In this document: one piece after another, positions 17,101-23,389 of the stretch
Numbering within the stretch: position 1 is the first letter of the stretch
Layout of the letters: each line of letters starts with the position of its first letter
Source of the DNA: Bacteroidetes bacterium UBA6063
GTDB lineage: Bacteria > Bacteroidota > Bacteroidia > NS11-12g > UBA9320
DNA: 23,389 bases
NCBI GenBank assembly: GCA_002428905.1
Contig: DIYD01000125.1
Span: 1 to 23,389 of the forward strand
Reading direction: 5' to 3'
Translations under genes and position numbers: made by a program
The notes under the pieces: generated by a model
What the model saw: only the letters and a program-made list of their open reading frames with translations
Told to the model about the DNA's origin: nothing
Database searches by the model: none

Positions 17101-18870
17101 GAGTTTGAGTTTAGAAACGTATTTGGTTGCTACAACCGTGATACCGGTAAGATCACCATTACCAAGGTACCAAAGATCACCTTTACCGATTTAGGTGAGT
17201 TCTGTTGGGATGCCGGTGTGGTAGAACTTAAAGCACAATCAGGTGTATTGCCAGCCGATGGATACTGGAGAGCGATTGACTCTTCAGGCTATGCTCCGGC
17301 AGCTGCCTTTAACCAGGGACTGGTTAGTGACTCCTTAGACTACGATAGTTTAACAACCTATAACACGGTACGTCCTCTAGAGGGAACAAGTACAACTTAC
17401 GTGGTACGTTATTACCACGATCGTTCGGGTTGTCCTACCTGGAGAGATACAACCATTACCATTCACGGATTACCTGTACCTATTATCGATATATCCTCGA
17501 ACTTAGGTTCTCGTACAACTGCAGAGCCTTTTAGCTACTGTGAAACAGACCCTACAGTTACCTATTCGGCCAACTACTCGGGTGGTACCTGGATTAGTGA
17601 TCAACCTTCGGCTATGAGTGGAGGTGACTTCACACCGGCCAATGTTGCCAACAAAGCGCAACCGTTCTATGTACACTACGACTACACCGACTTAAACGGT
17701 TGTCGAGGTAAAGACTCGGTTCAGGTTGACGTGCACAAAGAACATAAGATCAACATCCCTGATCCGATTGACACCTGTCGTGATGGTGATGTGATGACTG
17801 TGGAGTTAACAGCATCCTTTGAAAATGCTGGTGGAATCAACTGGCTGCCCATACTTGGTGGTACAGTAAGTGATCCGAAAGCACCAACAACAACTTTTAG
17901 CTTCTCTTCATCAACCGATACCATACAGCGGTTTATCCTAAACATTTCAACGGATCTTACATCAACCAATGTTTGTCCGTTCGTACAGGATAACTTAGTA
18001 ATCGATGTACATCCAAAACCGATACCTGTAATTGTGGCGGACACCTTAAACGGATGTAATCCGGTGGATGTAAACTTCACGGTAGACATCTTAAACAAGG
18101 TTGATCCATTAACAGCAAGTTATCAGTGGACGTTCCAGGATGGTGGAAGCGACAATGTTCAAAGTCCGACCTACCGATTCGAGGAGGACGATCGGAACCA
18201 GGTAGATGTAGTGGTTACTTCTGCATTTGGTTGTGATACTACGATAACTGAGTTTGTTGATGTATATCCAATACCTAAGGCGATGTTCACTCCGAACCCA
18301 AGAAGTACAACAGCTGCACTTCCAAAGGTTCAGTTTAACAACGAGTCCACGGTAGATCCAATATTGAATTCTCAAATTGTATCAAATACATGGGACTTTG
18401 GAGTAGATTCAGAAATTGATGATACCTCTACCATGCAAAATCCATTGTACTTCTATCCATCGGATACGGGTACCTACTGGACAGAGCTTACCGTAGAGAC
18501 ACAGTATGGATGTAGAAGCACCCATAGAGATTATATCGTAATTGGACCAGACATCTTAGTGTTTATTCCAAATGCCTTCTCACCAGACGGTGGCGGCCCG
18601 GATGAAAACGACGGATTTAGAGCTGTTGTTAACGACGGAGCGCAATCCTATCATCTCATTGTGTTTAATCGATGGGGTGAAAAAATATGGGAAAGCTCAG
18701 ACCGCGAGGAAGAGTGGGATGGTAAATACGGAACGTCTGGGTACCATGACGGTGTTCCTTACCATAACCGGCAAGACGCCCCTCAAGGTGTATACGGTTA
18801 TTCCTTGCACATCACGAGTTGGAGTGGAGAAAAATACAAATACTCGGGAACCGTCACCCTGGTTAGATAA
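14185..18870 (+). CDS. Giant secreted multi-domain protein with gliding-motility/T9SS type B C-terminal domain
   Basis: A 1561-residue secreted protein. After a signal peptide (MKLLNLNLCFRLCAIFLFAL, ending near KNAQA) comes a Cys-rich N-terminal module (about 30-330) beginning ATHVMGADITY and containing GQCCRNSG and DSLSYSFANPLQGW. The same module type starts the convergent gene. Ig/PKD-like and SprB-like beta domains follow, each opening with a Cys (FVCAGTTLRLQPG, RICTYDTIHL, QILCWNEWLEL). Four tandem modules from about residue 790 contain VCYDAGVINLK, YCQDKGVVNLK, FCWDAGVVELK and SYCETDPTVTY. PKD-like domains near 1277-1455 include YQWTFQDGG and NTWDFGVDS. The end (1456-1561: FIPNAFSPDG, FNRWGEKIWES, PQGVYGYSLHI, SGTVTLVR) is the gliding-motility C-terminal domain, a T9SS type B sorting signal. 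It is probably a cell-surface adhesin or filament; the ligand is unknown. Confidence 0.93.
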   Translation: MKLLNLNLCFRLCAIFLFALLIKPKNAQATHVMGADITYKCIDTLKFKFTVKYYRYCGGVSFSNPSRDTRLVCIKNNSSQNVALKLDSINDVTPICKTAKKRCDPVNTDTDMEGIEEHTYSVIIDFNKAPYSNLLKNGCCEIRLETGQCCRNSGITTGAADKWFYTYASVNLCKAPCNSSPSLTTEPIAYLCCNQPFYYNNGASDTSNFDSLSYSFANPLQGWKRNIPYSGSYSYLKPFDAYDPTGTGRAFPKGSPPQGIFLDEETGDLIFTPVKCGEVTVAVLEVKEWRKNSKGTYEVIGITRRDMQFVTKKCPGNNAPTIKGTPPRICEGGKECFTITTDDKVKVPPPPLPRPVPDTVTVTWNRGIPGATFDVVNPLALHQSGRFCWTPPIGSASSLPYTFTVTARDDACPLNAVTVKAFQIFVDPIAEANRKITKLDCGRYAIEVNPKPGFETPAKFEWQLKDTNGVVLFDRTYGYIESSNSFLSRKQYDTLQFRKGGRYILQMTVNNRPLCPNDYYDTIDVPELLEVDLAFGPDTFVCAGTTLRLQPGVKNGVQPVTYKWGTGDTTDYLDVVVPSYTPDTSFYVEITDQNGCTAWDSTTVFLKENPLVFIGPDRRICTYDTIHLIPNDSLAYWDDPRDTSEIRVRQGDTLVKEWFRDGVSISTDTALFGMHIPGEYVIKVVDSLGCFAEDTMQLHVNDTVTANAGLDQILCWNEWLELVGTELDTAGNDKSGTFRWWDVTNPPTRTNMGTTDTLAYYIQTTTDFQLELFVTEDTTTCYDDDTVSVLVNPLPDFNMPGDMEVCYDAGVINLKLSEDPSAAGGVWSCPAQPNMVASDYLFQTDSSLVGNGASKRFEVYYTYVHPSTGCVRSDSFEIKVNPLPKVELRDGYYCQDKGVVNLKDDKVIALPGGGTLALGRQAWKCVDCGSYDETKIIQDLGSGLPGAPQIFVANIDETTIPLGSKTLDSIMLEFEFRNVFGCYNRDTGKITITKVPKITFTDLGEFCWDAGVVELKAQSGVLPADGYWRAIDSSGYAPAAAFNQGLVSDSLDYDSLTTYNTVRPLEGTSTTYVVRYYHDRSGCPTWRDTTITIHGLPVPIIDISSNLGSRTTAEPFSYCETDPTVTYSANYSGGTWISDQPSAMSGGDFTPANVANKAQPFYVHYDYTDLNGCRGKDSVQVDVHKEHKINIPDPIDTCRDGDVMTVELTASFENAGGINWLPILGGTVSDPKAPTTTFSFSSSTDTIQRFILNISTDLTSTNVCPFVQDNLVIDVHPKPIPVIVADTLNGCNPVDVNFTVDILNKVDPLTASYQWTFQDGGSDNVQSPTYRFEEDDRNQVDVVVTSAFGCDTTITEFVDVYPIPKAMFTPNPRSTTAALPKVQFNNESTVDPILNSQIVSNTWDFGVDSEIDDTSTMQNPLYFYPSDTGTYWTELTVETQYGCRSTHRDYIVIGPDILVFIPNAFSPDGGGPDENDGFRAVVNDGAQSYHLIVFNRWGEKIWESSDREEEWDGKYGTSGYHDGVPYHNRQDAPQGVYGYSLHITSWSGEKYKYSGTVTLVR
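16594..17700 (+). repeat. Degenerate tandem domain repeats within the type B T9SS protein
   Basis: Successive modules of roughly 90-115 residues begin with a short linker (NPLPDFNM, NPLPKVEL, TKVPKITF, HGLPVPII), then a Cys-containing strand (CYDAGVINLK, CQDKGVVNLK, CWDAGVVELK, CETDPTVTYS). They usually end with a Tyr-rich strand followed by GC plus a charged residue and DS/DT. At DNA level the 12-mer gatgccggtgtg occurs at 16606-16617 and 17209-17220 in the same position of two modules. The repeats are old and diverged; the boundaries given are approximate. Confidence 0.6.
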
Positions 18871-18889
18871 TTCTATTCATTAAAACCCG

Positions 18890-18922
18890 AAAGCAGTGCC
18901 TGGAAACAGGTGCTGCTTTTTT
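18890..18922. terminator. Shared terminator between convergent T9SS cargo genes
   Basis: AAAGCAGTGCCTG pairs with CAGGTGCTGCTTT (13 pairs, two of them G-T) around a GAAA tetraloop and is followed on the plus strand by six Ts. It lies 19 bases past the stop at 18870. The stop codon of the minus-strand gene (18921-18923) lies within the T run, so the same hairpin falls right at the end of that gene; its T tract in that direction is weaker. Confidence 0.88.
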
Positions 18923-20357
18923 ATTCAACGAGTTTAACAATTCGAGTTTGGTAAATGCTTCCACCTGAAGCCACACGTACAATGTACACTCCGTTCCGCA
19001 CTTCTTGCATATCCAATTGTGCATCTTTCTGCACTGTTTCCAGTGTGCTAACTAACACCAGTTTACCTTCTGCACTAATCAACTGAATCCAATCAATGTT
19101 CTTCTCACTACGCACCGATAAAACATGGGTAACTGGGTTAGGAAATACTAAGATATTCGAACTAACACCCAGGTCTGATGCCGACAAATTAAAGATGTTT
19201 ACGTGGGCCTCATTCGTAATTAATGAAGCATTGGGATCACTTTGATTTATTCCCTTCACATAATACGTGTATTTACCTGGGGACTGAATCGCAGTGTCCA
19301 TATACCCATGAACCCAGCTTGACGTCGAAGCTATTTTACTAAACGCTGAACCCTCTTTCTTACGGTAGATGTCGTAGTGATCGATTTCTGTCTCGCAGGC
19401 TTCCCACTGGAGTGCTGCGTCCATATCATAAGATCGCTTTGCCGTCAAGTTCTGTGGCGCAATAGTGCCGTTCGTGTCGCTGCAAGAAAGTGCTATAACC
19501 GTTGCGTCAACATGTCTGCTCCCAATGAGGTTACCATCGCGAAATTCAGACACCTTCAACCCAATGGAGTAATACCCATTTTCTACCGATTTAACCTGAA
19601 AAACGTTGTTTTCCAATCGCTTAAATTCGCCATCAGTGCTAAACGGAAACATAAAACTGTGCCCTGACTTGTATGAAGCACGGTCTAAGGACGGCATAAT
19701 TACTGGTGGCTCTGGCGCAGCACCAGTGGTTAAACTACTACCACCTACCAAAGGGGCAACGTTATCTACAACCACAGAATCGCCATCTTCATCAAAGTAA
19801 GACGTACTCCATGTTGTTACTTTATTTATACAAACCCCAATGAAACTGAAATCTAACGGAGCTGAGGTGTTTTGGTCTCTTACCGATACCAACTCGGCCA
19901 GGGGATAAAATCCCTGGTCAGGAGTACCACTCGAGTTATTCGTGAGGTTGTTGGTTCGATTTCGACAGCATCTGTTCCAGGTAATAAAATACCCATAATC
20001 GTTGTCCTCCAGATCAATAACCCTGTGGTATACACCCATTTCGTATTTAAGTTCGGGTAATCCCCCAACATTTAGACAAGGTGGCTGGCTCAACACAAAT
20101 GTTGCATTCAACTTAGTTGTAAGTGCTTTAACTCTTTTTTTAGTCACACGATCATATACGCCAAAATGTACCTCGTCGTCGAAACCAATGCCTGACTCCA
20201 GGTCTCTGACCACCTTCAGGTAGACATCATACCGGTACGCATTGTTGGGTAACTTTTCACGGAAACTGTAGGTTAGGTCGGCACTCACCAAATGTGTTGC
20301 CTGTGTATCAATACTTAGTAAGGCCAGGATGGTCCAGAGAATTGTTTTTCTTATCAT
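18921..20357 (-). CDS. Secreted protein with fibronectin-III-like and T9SS type A sorting domains
   Basis: A 478-residue secreted protein. The ATG at 20357 opens a signal peptide (MIRKTILWTILALLSIDTQA); the frame continues 24 codons upstream with Arg-rich, non-signal sequence, so the internal start is chosen. Mature residues begin THLVSADLTYSF, and the N-terminal module (to about 230) has WNRCCRNRTNN and SYFDEDGDSVVVDNVAPL, matching the first module of the convergent giant protein. A fibronectin-III-like domain follows at about 300-389 (APQNLTAKRS, IDHYDIYRKKEG, YTYYVKGIN), then a T9SS type A sorting domain (402-478: ILVFPNPVTHVL, NGVYIVRV, TRIVKLVE). It is probably a surface-attached or released structural protein. 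Sharing the N-terminal module with its neighbour suggests a common partner or assembly role; this is inference. Confidence 0.9.
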   Translation of the reverse strand: MIRKTILWTILALLSIDTQATHLVSADLTYSFREKLPNNAYRYDVYLKVVRDLESGIGFDDEVHFGVYDRVTKKRVKALTTKLNATFVLSQPPCLNVGGLPELKYEMGVYHRVIDLEDNDYGYFITWNRCCRNRTNNLTNNSSGTPDQGFYPLAELVSVRDQNTSAPLDFSFIGVCINKVTTWSTSYFDEDGDSVVVDNVAPLVGGSSLTTGAAPEPPVIMPSLDRASYKSGHSFMFPFSTDGEFKRLENNVFQVKSVENGYYSIGLKVSEFRDGNLIGSRHVDATVIALSCSDTNGTIAPQNLTAKRSYDMDAALQWEACETEIDHYDIYRKKEGSAFSKIASTSSWVHGYMDTAIQSPGKYTYYVKGINQSDPNASLITNEAHVNIFNLSASDLGVSSNILVFPNPVTHVLSVRSEKNIDWIQLISAEGKLVLVSTLETVQKDAQLDMQEVRNGVYIVRVASGGSIYQTRIVKLVE

Positions 20358-20512
20358 AGCTGGTTCTTTGCCGCAATTTATAGAAAGTCGGTGAATTTGT
20401 TCACGCCGGTGCCTCAACCGTTGAAACAAAGTATTTGTTCATCTTTGGTTACTCGTACAACCAGGTCTGAAAAATTAATACATATATATAGCATAACTTA
20501 GGATCGGTGCTT

Positions 20513-20520
20513 CATATTTG
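20513..20520 (+). promoter_or_regulatory. Candidate -7 box
   Basis: CATATTTG is one base off TAnnTTTG and ends 11 bases before the ATG at 20532. It sits in the 174-bp gap between the divergent T9SS type A protein gene and the small hypothetical gene, after an A/T-rich stretch (aatacatatatatagc). Confidence 0.35.
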
Positions 20521-20531
20521 CACCTCATTTT

Positions 20532-20876
20532 ATGTCCCAACAGATTAACGACAAGTGGAAGAGCATTCTTGGCAAACTGGAAGAGCAGTTTGGTAAAAAG
20601 CTCGATATGAATGCCATATTACTGATTATAGGTATACGTGAATTGGGTAGTCTCAAAGAGAAGTTTACGAAGGAGGAGAAAGTTAGACTTATGCATATTG
20701 CGGTTTGTCGTTTGTTCAGCACCAGTGGTTACTATGAGCTTGTTGGTGTGAATTACAAGGGTTGGCCACAATGGAAAAGAGTAAAAGATCTTCCTTTTGT
20801 CGACGTATTCGAGCAAGAAACGTTACTCCGACATCATATTGTGACCTATTTTGAAGAAGAGCAGATTTACGATTGA
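20532..20876 (+). CDS. Conserved hypothetical protein, cytosolic, Bacteroidota type
   Basis: A 114-residue protein with no signal peptide or membrane segment and a helical, charged composition. Segments such as MNAILLIIGIRELG, EKVRLMHIAVCRLFSTSGYYEL and NYKGWPQWKRV look like a family I associate with many Bacteroidota genomes, where the C-terminal part reads like 'GYYELxGxDxDGWPHW'. No function is known to me for it. It stands alone between a divergent secreted protein and the cytochrome operon; no co-transcription with the operon is evident, with 100 bases separating them. The gene itself is well supported by codon structure; the family memory is moderate. Confidence 0.75.
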   Translation: MSQQINDKWKSILGKLEEQFGKKLDMNAILLIIGIRELGSLKEKFTKEEKVRLMHIAVCRLFSTSGYYELVGVNYKGWPQWKRVKDLPFVDVFEQETLLRHHIVTYFEEEQIYD

Positions 20877-20949
20877 TAACAATGTAATGCGTACGTCAAT
20901 ATAGACGTTCAGGCCAGACCACGTTCATAAGCCATAGCCCTTTCCGTTA

Positions 20950-20957
20950 TATATTCG
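20950..20957 (+). promoter_or_regulatory. Candidate -7 box of the cytochrome-lipoprotein operon
   Basis: TATATTCG is one base off TAnnTTTG and ends 19 bases before the ATG at 20977. Just upstream, ACGTC and GACGT (around 20890-20910) form a short inverted repeat that may be chance. Confidence 0.35.
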
Positions 20958-20976
20958 TTGAAATAATTGGTGTAAT

Positions 20977-21687
20977 ATGAAGAAAGTTCTACTACTTGTC
21001 GCTGTTTTATTCACGACCATGATCACGTTGCAAAACTGTCAGCACGATATCCCTGAGCCGGATGATGACGACCCAAATACAACAATTACTCCTGTGACTA
21101 AATCCGACAAGTGCAACTTAGATACAGTGTACTTCGTCAACGACATCCTACCCATTATTCTGGGTAATTGCGCAATCAGTGGATGTCACGATGCCGGAAC
21201 TGGGCTTGGAGGTGTTGTACTTGAATCATACGACGACATTATCAAATACGGAGAAATTGAGCCGGGCGATCCGGGTAAAAGCGAGTTGTACGAACTCATC
21301 ACTTCTTCCGATCCTACAGAGGTAATGCCTCCTCCACCAAATGAGCTTACGACAGAACAAATCAATGGCATACGCATCTGGATAAATCAAGGTGCGAAGA
21401 ACAATGAGTGTGAAGATATTTGTGATACATCTGCGTCTACATTTTCCGGACACGTTTGGCCTATTTTTCTATCGACATGCACCAGTTGCCATCGGTCAGG
21501 AAATTCACAGGGCGGAGTCTTATTAAGCAACTATACCGAGATTAAAGAGAACATCGACAACGGTAAAATTCAGGGAGCGCTAAGCAGAACAAACCCCAAA
21601 ACAGCGATGCCTCCACAAGGGCCGCTTGAAGAATGTGCCGATGCTTTAATTCGAATATGGATTAGCGAAGGAGCTAAAAACAACTAG
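20977..21687 (+). CDS. Di-heme cytochrome-c-like lipoprotein
   Basis: A 236-residue lipoprotein: MKKVLLLVAVLFTTMITLQN then C21, followed by an acidic run (HDIPEPDDDD) that fits a surface-export signal in Bacteroidota. It holds two copies of a cytochrome-c-like domain of the 'Planctomycete-type' group. In domain 1 the heme-binding candidate is C65-AISG-C70-H71, a CX4CH spacing instead of CxxCH, with a possible distal Met at 117 (VMPPPP). Domain 2 has the canonical C168-TS-C171-H172 and Met211 (AMPPQ). Both domains end alike (IRIWINQGAKNN, IRIWISEGAKNN), showing an internal duplication. It is the first gene of an operon: the next ATG is three bases after its stop. The role is presumably electron transfer at the outer membrane; the partner and direction are unknown. 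Confidence 0.85.
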   Translation: MKKVLLLVAVLFTTMITLQNCQHDIPEPDDDDPNTTITPVTKSDKCNLDTVYFVNDILPIILGNCAISGCHDAGTGLGGVVLESYDDIIKYGEIEPGDPGKSELYELITSSDPTEVMPPPPNELTTEQINGIRIWINQGAKNNECEDICDTSASTFSGHVWPIFLSTCTSCHRSGNSQGGVLLSNYTEIKENIDNGKIQGALSRTNPKTAMPPQGPLEECADALIRIWISEGAKNN

Positions 21688-21690
21688 AAT

Positions 21691-22077
21691 ATGAAGAGAG
21701 TTACCACTTTATTGGCCATACTGGGTTTTGTATTTATCTGTATGGAATCGTGCTATTACGACGTTGAAGAAGAATTGTATCCTAGCACAAATTGCGACAC
21801 CCTTAACGTTTCGTACGCAAATACGGTGTTTTCAATTCTTGAAACACAATGTTTAAACTGCCACAACAATGCGAATTCCGGCATTTTAGGCGCTGGTATC
21901 GACCTGGAAGGCTATACCCAATTGAAAACCTATGTAGACAATGGCAAGTTCTTGTCTTCCATCACACACGATGGCAACGCTTCCTTTATGCCTAAAAGTG
22001 CCAATAACCGAAAACTACCCGACTGCGATATTGCCCAGATTACTGCATGGATTAACGCAGGTGCACCAAATAATTAA
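21691..22077 (+). CDS. Mono-heme cytochrome-c-like lipoprotein
   Basis: A 128-residue lipoprotein with signal MKRVTTLLAILGFVFICMES, lipobox Cys C21 and an acidic start (YYDVEEELY). It has one cytochrome-c-like domain with the canonical C54-LN-C57-H58 and probable distal Met100 (SFMPKS), ending ITAWINAGAPNN. The layout matches a single domain of the preceding two-domain protein, including the DLEGYTQLKTYVDNGK / LLSNYTEIKENIDNGK segment, so the two genes are paralogous. Only three bases separate it from the upstream stop and nine from the next ATG, so translation and transcription are very likely coupled. Confidence 0.85.
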   Translation: MKRVTTLLAILGFVFICMESCYYDVEEELYPSTNCDTLNVSYANTVFSILETQCLNCHNNANSGILGAGIDLEGYTQLKTYVDNGKFLSSITHDGNASFMPKSANNRKLPDCDIAQITAWINAGAPNN

Positions 22078-22086
22078 TTCCCAATT

Positions 22087-22947
22087 ATGAAGAAGATTAT
22101 CACATTAAGCTTAGCTGTACTTTCTATGCAATTCGGGTTCGCTCAGGATGACGAACTACCTGAAGATCCTCCGGAGTACACGAAAAAGACGTTTTACAGC
22201 AGTCGTATAGTCAATAGCCATACAACAGAATCGATTGAAAAAAAGGTATTGGATTTCCGTATCAATCACCGTTTCGGTGATGTGTCGCAAGGTTATGACA
22301 ATTTCTTCGGGCTTGACAATGCAACTATGCGAATGAGTTTTGATTATGGGGTAACCGACAATTTTACCGTTGGAATTGGTAGAAGCACCTTTGAAAAAAC
22401 CGTGGATGGCTTTGCCAAATACCGCTTTCTCCGTCAAATTCACGAAAACGGCAATATGCCTGTTAGTGCTGCTTATATTGTTGGTATGACAATGGACGGC
22501 TTAACACCACCCGATGGAAGAACCAATTACTTTTCTTCACGATTGACGTACCTGCACCAGGTACTTGTGGCACGAAAGTTCAATTCTTCTTTTTCTGCCC
22601 AAATTATGCCAACATTAATACACCGCAACTTGATTGATTCAAGTAAATACGCTCATGATGTATTCTCATTGGGTGTTGGTCTAAGACAAAAAATATTGCC
22701 TTCGATCACCCTGAATCTTGAGTACTTTTGGGTGGCGCCTAACCAGATCAGTGATCAATTTGTAGATCCACTATCGATTGGTATCGACATCAATACAGGC
22801 TGGCATACGTTCCAGATTCACGTGACCAACGCAACAGGTACATTTGAAAAAGCGGCCATCACACAAACAACGAATCGCTGGGATGCCGGCAACCTCCATA
22901 TTGGATTTAATATATCCAGGGAATTTCAGCTCGGCGGTTATCACTAG
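22087..22947 (+). CDS. DUF5777-family outer-membrane beta-barrel protein
   Basis: A 286-residue protein with a signal peptide (MKKIITLSLAVLSMQFGFA, then QDDELPE) and a body of alternating amphipathic strands rich in aromatic and Gly residues: VLDFRINHRFGDVSQG, MRMSFDYGVTDNFTVGIG, DGFAKYRFLRQ, SVAPNQISDQ-like segment at VAPNQISDQFVD, and a C-terminal strand NLHIGFNISREFQLG. This matches the DUF5777 barrel family of Bacteroidota, whose members I recall next to cytochrome-c-like and YceI-like genes. It should sit in the outer membrane. Being third in an operon with two heme lipoproteins suggests it anchors them or gives them a path across the membrane; that is inference. Confidence 0.85.
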   Translation: MKKIITLSLAVLSMQFGFAQDDELPEDPPEYTKKTFYSSRIVNSHTTESIEKKVLDFRINHRFGDVSQGYDNFFGLDNATMRMSFDYGVTDNFTVGIGRSTFEKTVDGFAKYRFLRQIHENGNMPVSAAYIVGMTMDGLTPPDGRTNYFSSRLTYLHQVLVARKFNSSFSAQIMPTLIHRNLIDSSKYAHDVFSLGVGLRQKILPSITLNLEYFWVAPNQISDQFVDPLSIGIDINTGWHTFQIHVTNATGTFEKAAITQTTNRWDAGNLHIGFNISREFQLGGYH

Positions 22948-22967
22948 GTGGTACAATTCAAAATTCG

Positions 22968-22986
22968 TATACTTGACCGAAGTATA
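22968..22986. promoter_or_regulatory. Inverted repeat overlapping the start of the dehydrogenase gene
   Basis: TATACTT-gaccg-AAGTATA is a perfect 7-bp inverted repeat whose last base is the A of the ATG at 22986. Its left arm also contains TATACTTG, one base off TAnnTTTG. It could be an operator or a leader hairpin covering the start, or chance. Confidence 0.3.
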
Positions 22987-23389
22987 TGAAAATTGGCATT
23001 CTCAAGGAACGGAAAAGTCCACCAGATAAACGGGTTCCGTTCACCCCAAAGCAATGCGCAGAGATTATCGCGCAGTTTCCAGGTGTAGAACTTGTTGTGG
23101 AACCAAGCGATATTCGTTGTTTCCCCGACGCGTCTTATGAAGCGCAAGGTATTTCTTTGCAAGATGATCTATCGGATTGCGATGTACTGATGGGCGTGAA
23201 AGAAGTACCAAAGGAAGCCCTGATTTCAGGTAAGACTTACTTCTACTTCTCGCATACAATTAAAGAACAACCGTATAACCGTAATTTGTTACGCAAGATG
23301 TTGGAACTCAACATCCGTATGATTGATTATGAGACACTAACACATCCAAATGGTGGGCGTGTACTTGGTTTCGGTCGATACGCGGGAAT
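22986..23389 (+). CDS. Alanine/saccharopine dehydrogenase family enzyme, N-terminal part
   Basis: The first 134 codons of a gene running off the right edge. MKIGILKERKSPPDKRVPFT is the start of the alanine dehydrogenase / pyridine nucleotide transhydrogenase N-terminal domain (K-E-R-x-x-x-x-x-R-V-P-x-T-P). Downstream are PDASYEAQG, CDVLMGVKEVP, TYFYFSHTIKEQPYNRNLL, MIDYETLT and GRVLGFGRYAG. The FSHT..KEQPYN and GFGRYAG parts look more like NAD-dependent saccharopine dehydrogenase (lysine-forming, LYS1-type) than alanine dehydrogenase. The NAD-binding domain is outside the window, so the substrate cannot be settled. The start is 38 bases after the barrel gene, with no terminator between, so read-through from the operon is possible. 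Confidence 0.82.
   Translation, partial: MKIGILKERKSPPDKRVPFTPKQCAEIIAQFPGVELVVEPSDIRCFPDASYEAQGISLQDDLSDCDVLMGVKEVPKEALISGKTYFYFSHTIKEQPYNRNLLRKMLELNIRMIDYETLTHPNGGRVLGFGRYAG

Noticed and set aside
14185..18870. Long antisense open frames inside the large secreted protein genes
   Set aside because: They lack signals of their own and lie opposite well-supported domain-bearing frames.

Overview
The window looks like a chromosomal segment from a marine- or freshwater-type Bacteroidota, most likely close to Flavobacteriales. The signs are: two kinds of type IX secretion system (T9SS) C-terminal sorting domain, a gliding-motility-associated C-terminal domain, lipoproteins with an acidic stretch after the lipobox Cys, start codons preceded by A/T-rich leaders without Shine-Dalgarno sequences, and promoter boxes matching the Bacteroidota -7 element TAnnTTTG. 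No tRNA, rRNA, insertion sequence, CRISPR array or prophage gene was seen. Most of the sequence is protein-coding and much of it encodes exported or surface proteins.

Layout. (1) 1-114: the start of a GbsR/MarR-type regulator running off the left edge. (2) 412-3696: a large exported Asp-box beta-propeller protein of the VPS10/sortilin-like group. (3) 3791-8199: a run of small unrelated genes in alternating orientation: a two-component-propeller lipoprotein, a DUF6483-like cytosolic protein, an exported peroxiredoxin-like protein, a ClbS/DfsB-type four-helix protein, a class-C beta-lactamase-fold serine hydrolase and a small exported TonB-C-terminal-domain protein. (4) 8317-9000: a lipoprotein made almost entirely of five Cys-rich repeats, with a clear terminator. 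(5) 9278-12003: a LytTR response regulator followed by a TPR sensor histidine kinase, a likely two-component pair. (6) 12110-14002: a T9SS-secreted esterase. (7) 14185-20357: two convergent secreted proteins that share an N-terminal module but carry different T9SS sorting domains (type B and type A), with one hairpin terminator between them. (8) 20532-20876: a conserved cytosolic protein of unknown function. (9) 20977-22947: a tight operon of two cytochrome-c-like lipoproteins and a DUF5777-type outer-membrane barrel. (10) 22986-end: the N-terminus of an alanine/saccharopine dehydrogenase family enzyme.

How the parts work together. The best functional units are the LytTR/histidine kinase pair, the cytochrome-lipoprotein/barrel operon (a possible cell-surface redox module) and the T9SS cargo set 12110-20357. 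The T9SS machinery itself is not in the window. The other genes look like individually transcribed accessory or stress genes. All family names come from motif recognition by eye; no database search was run.
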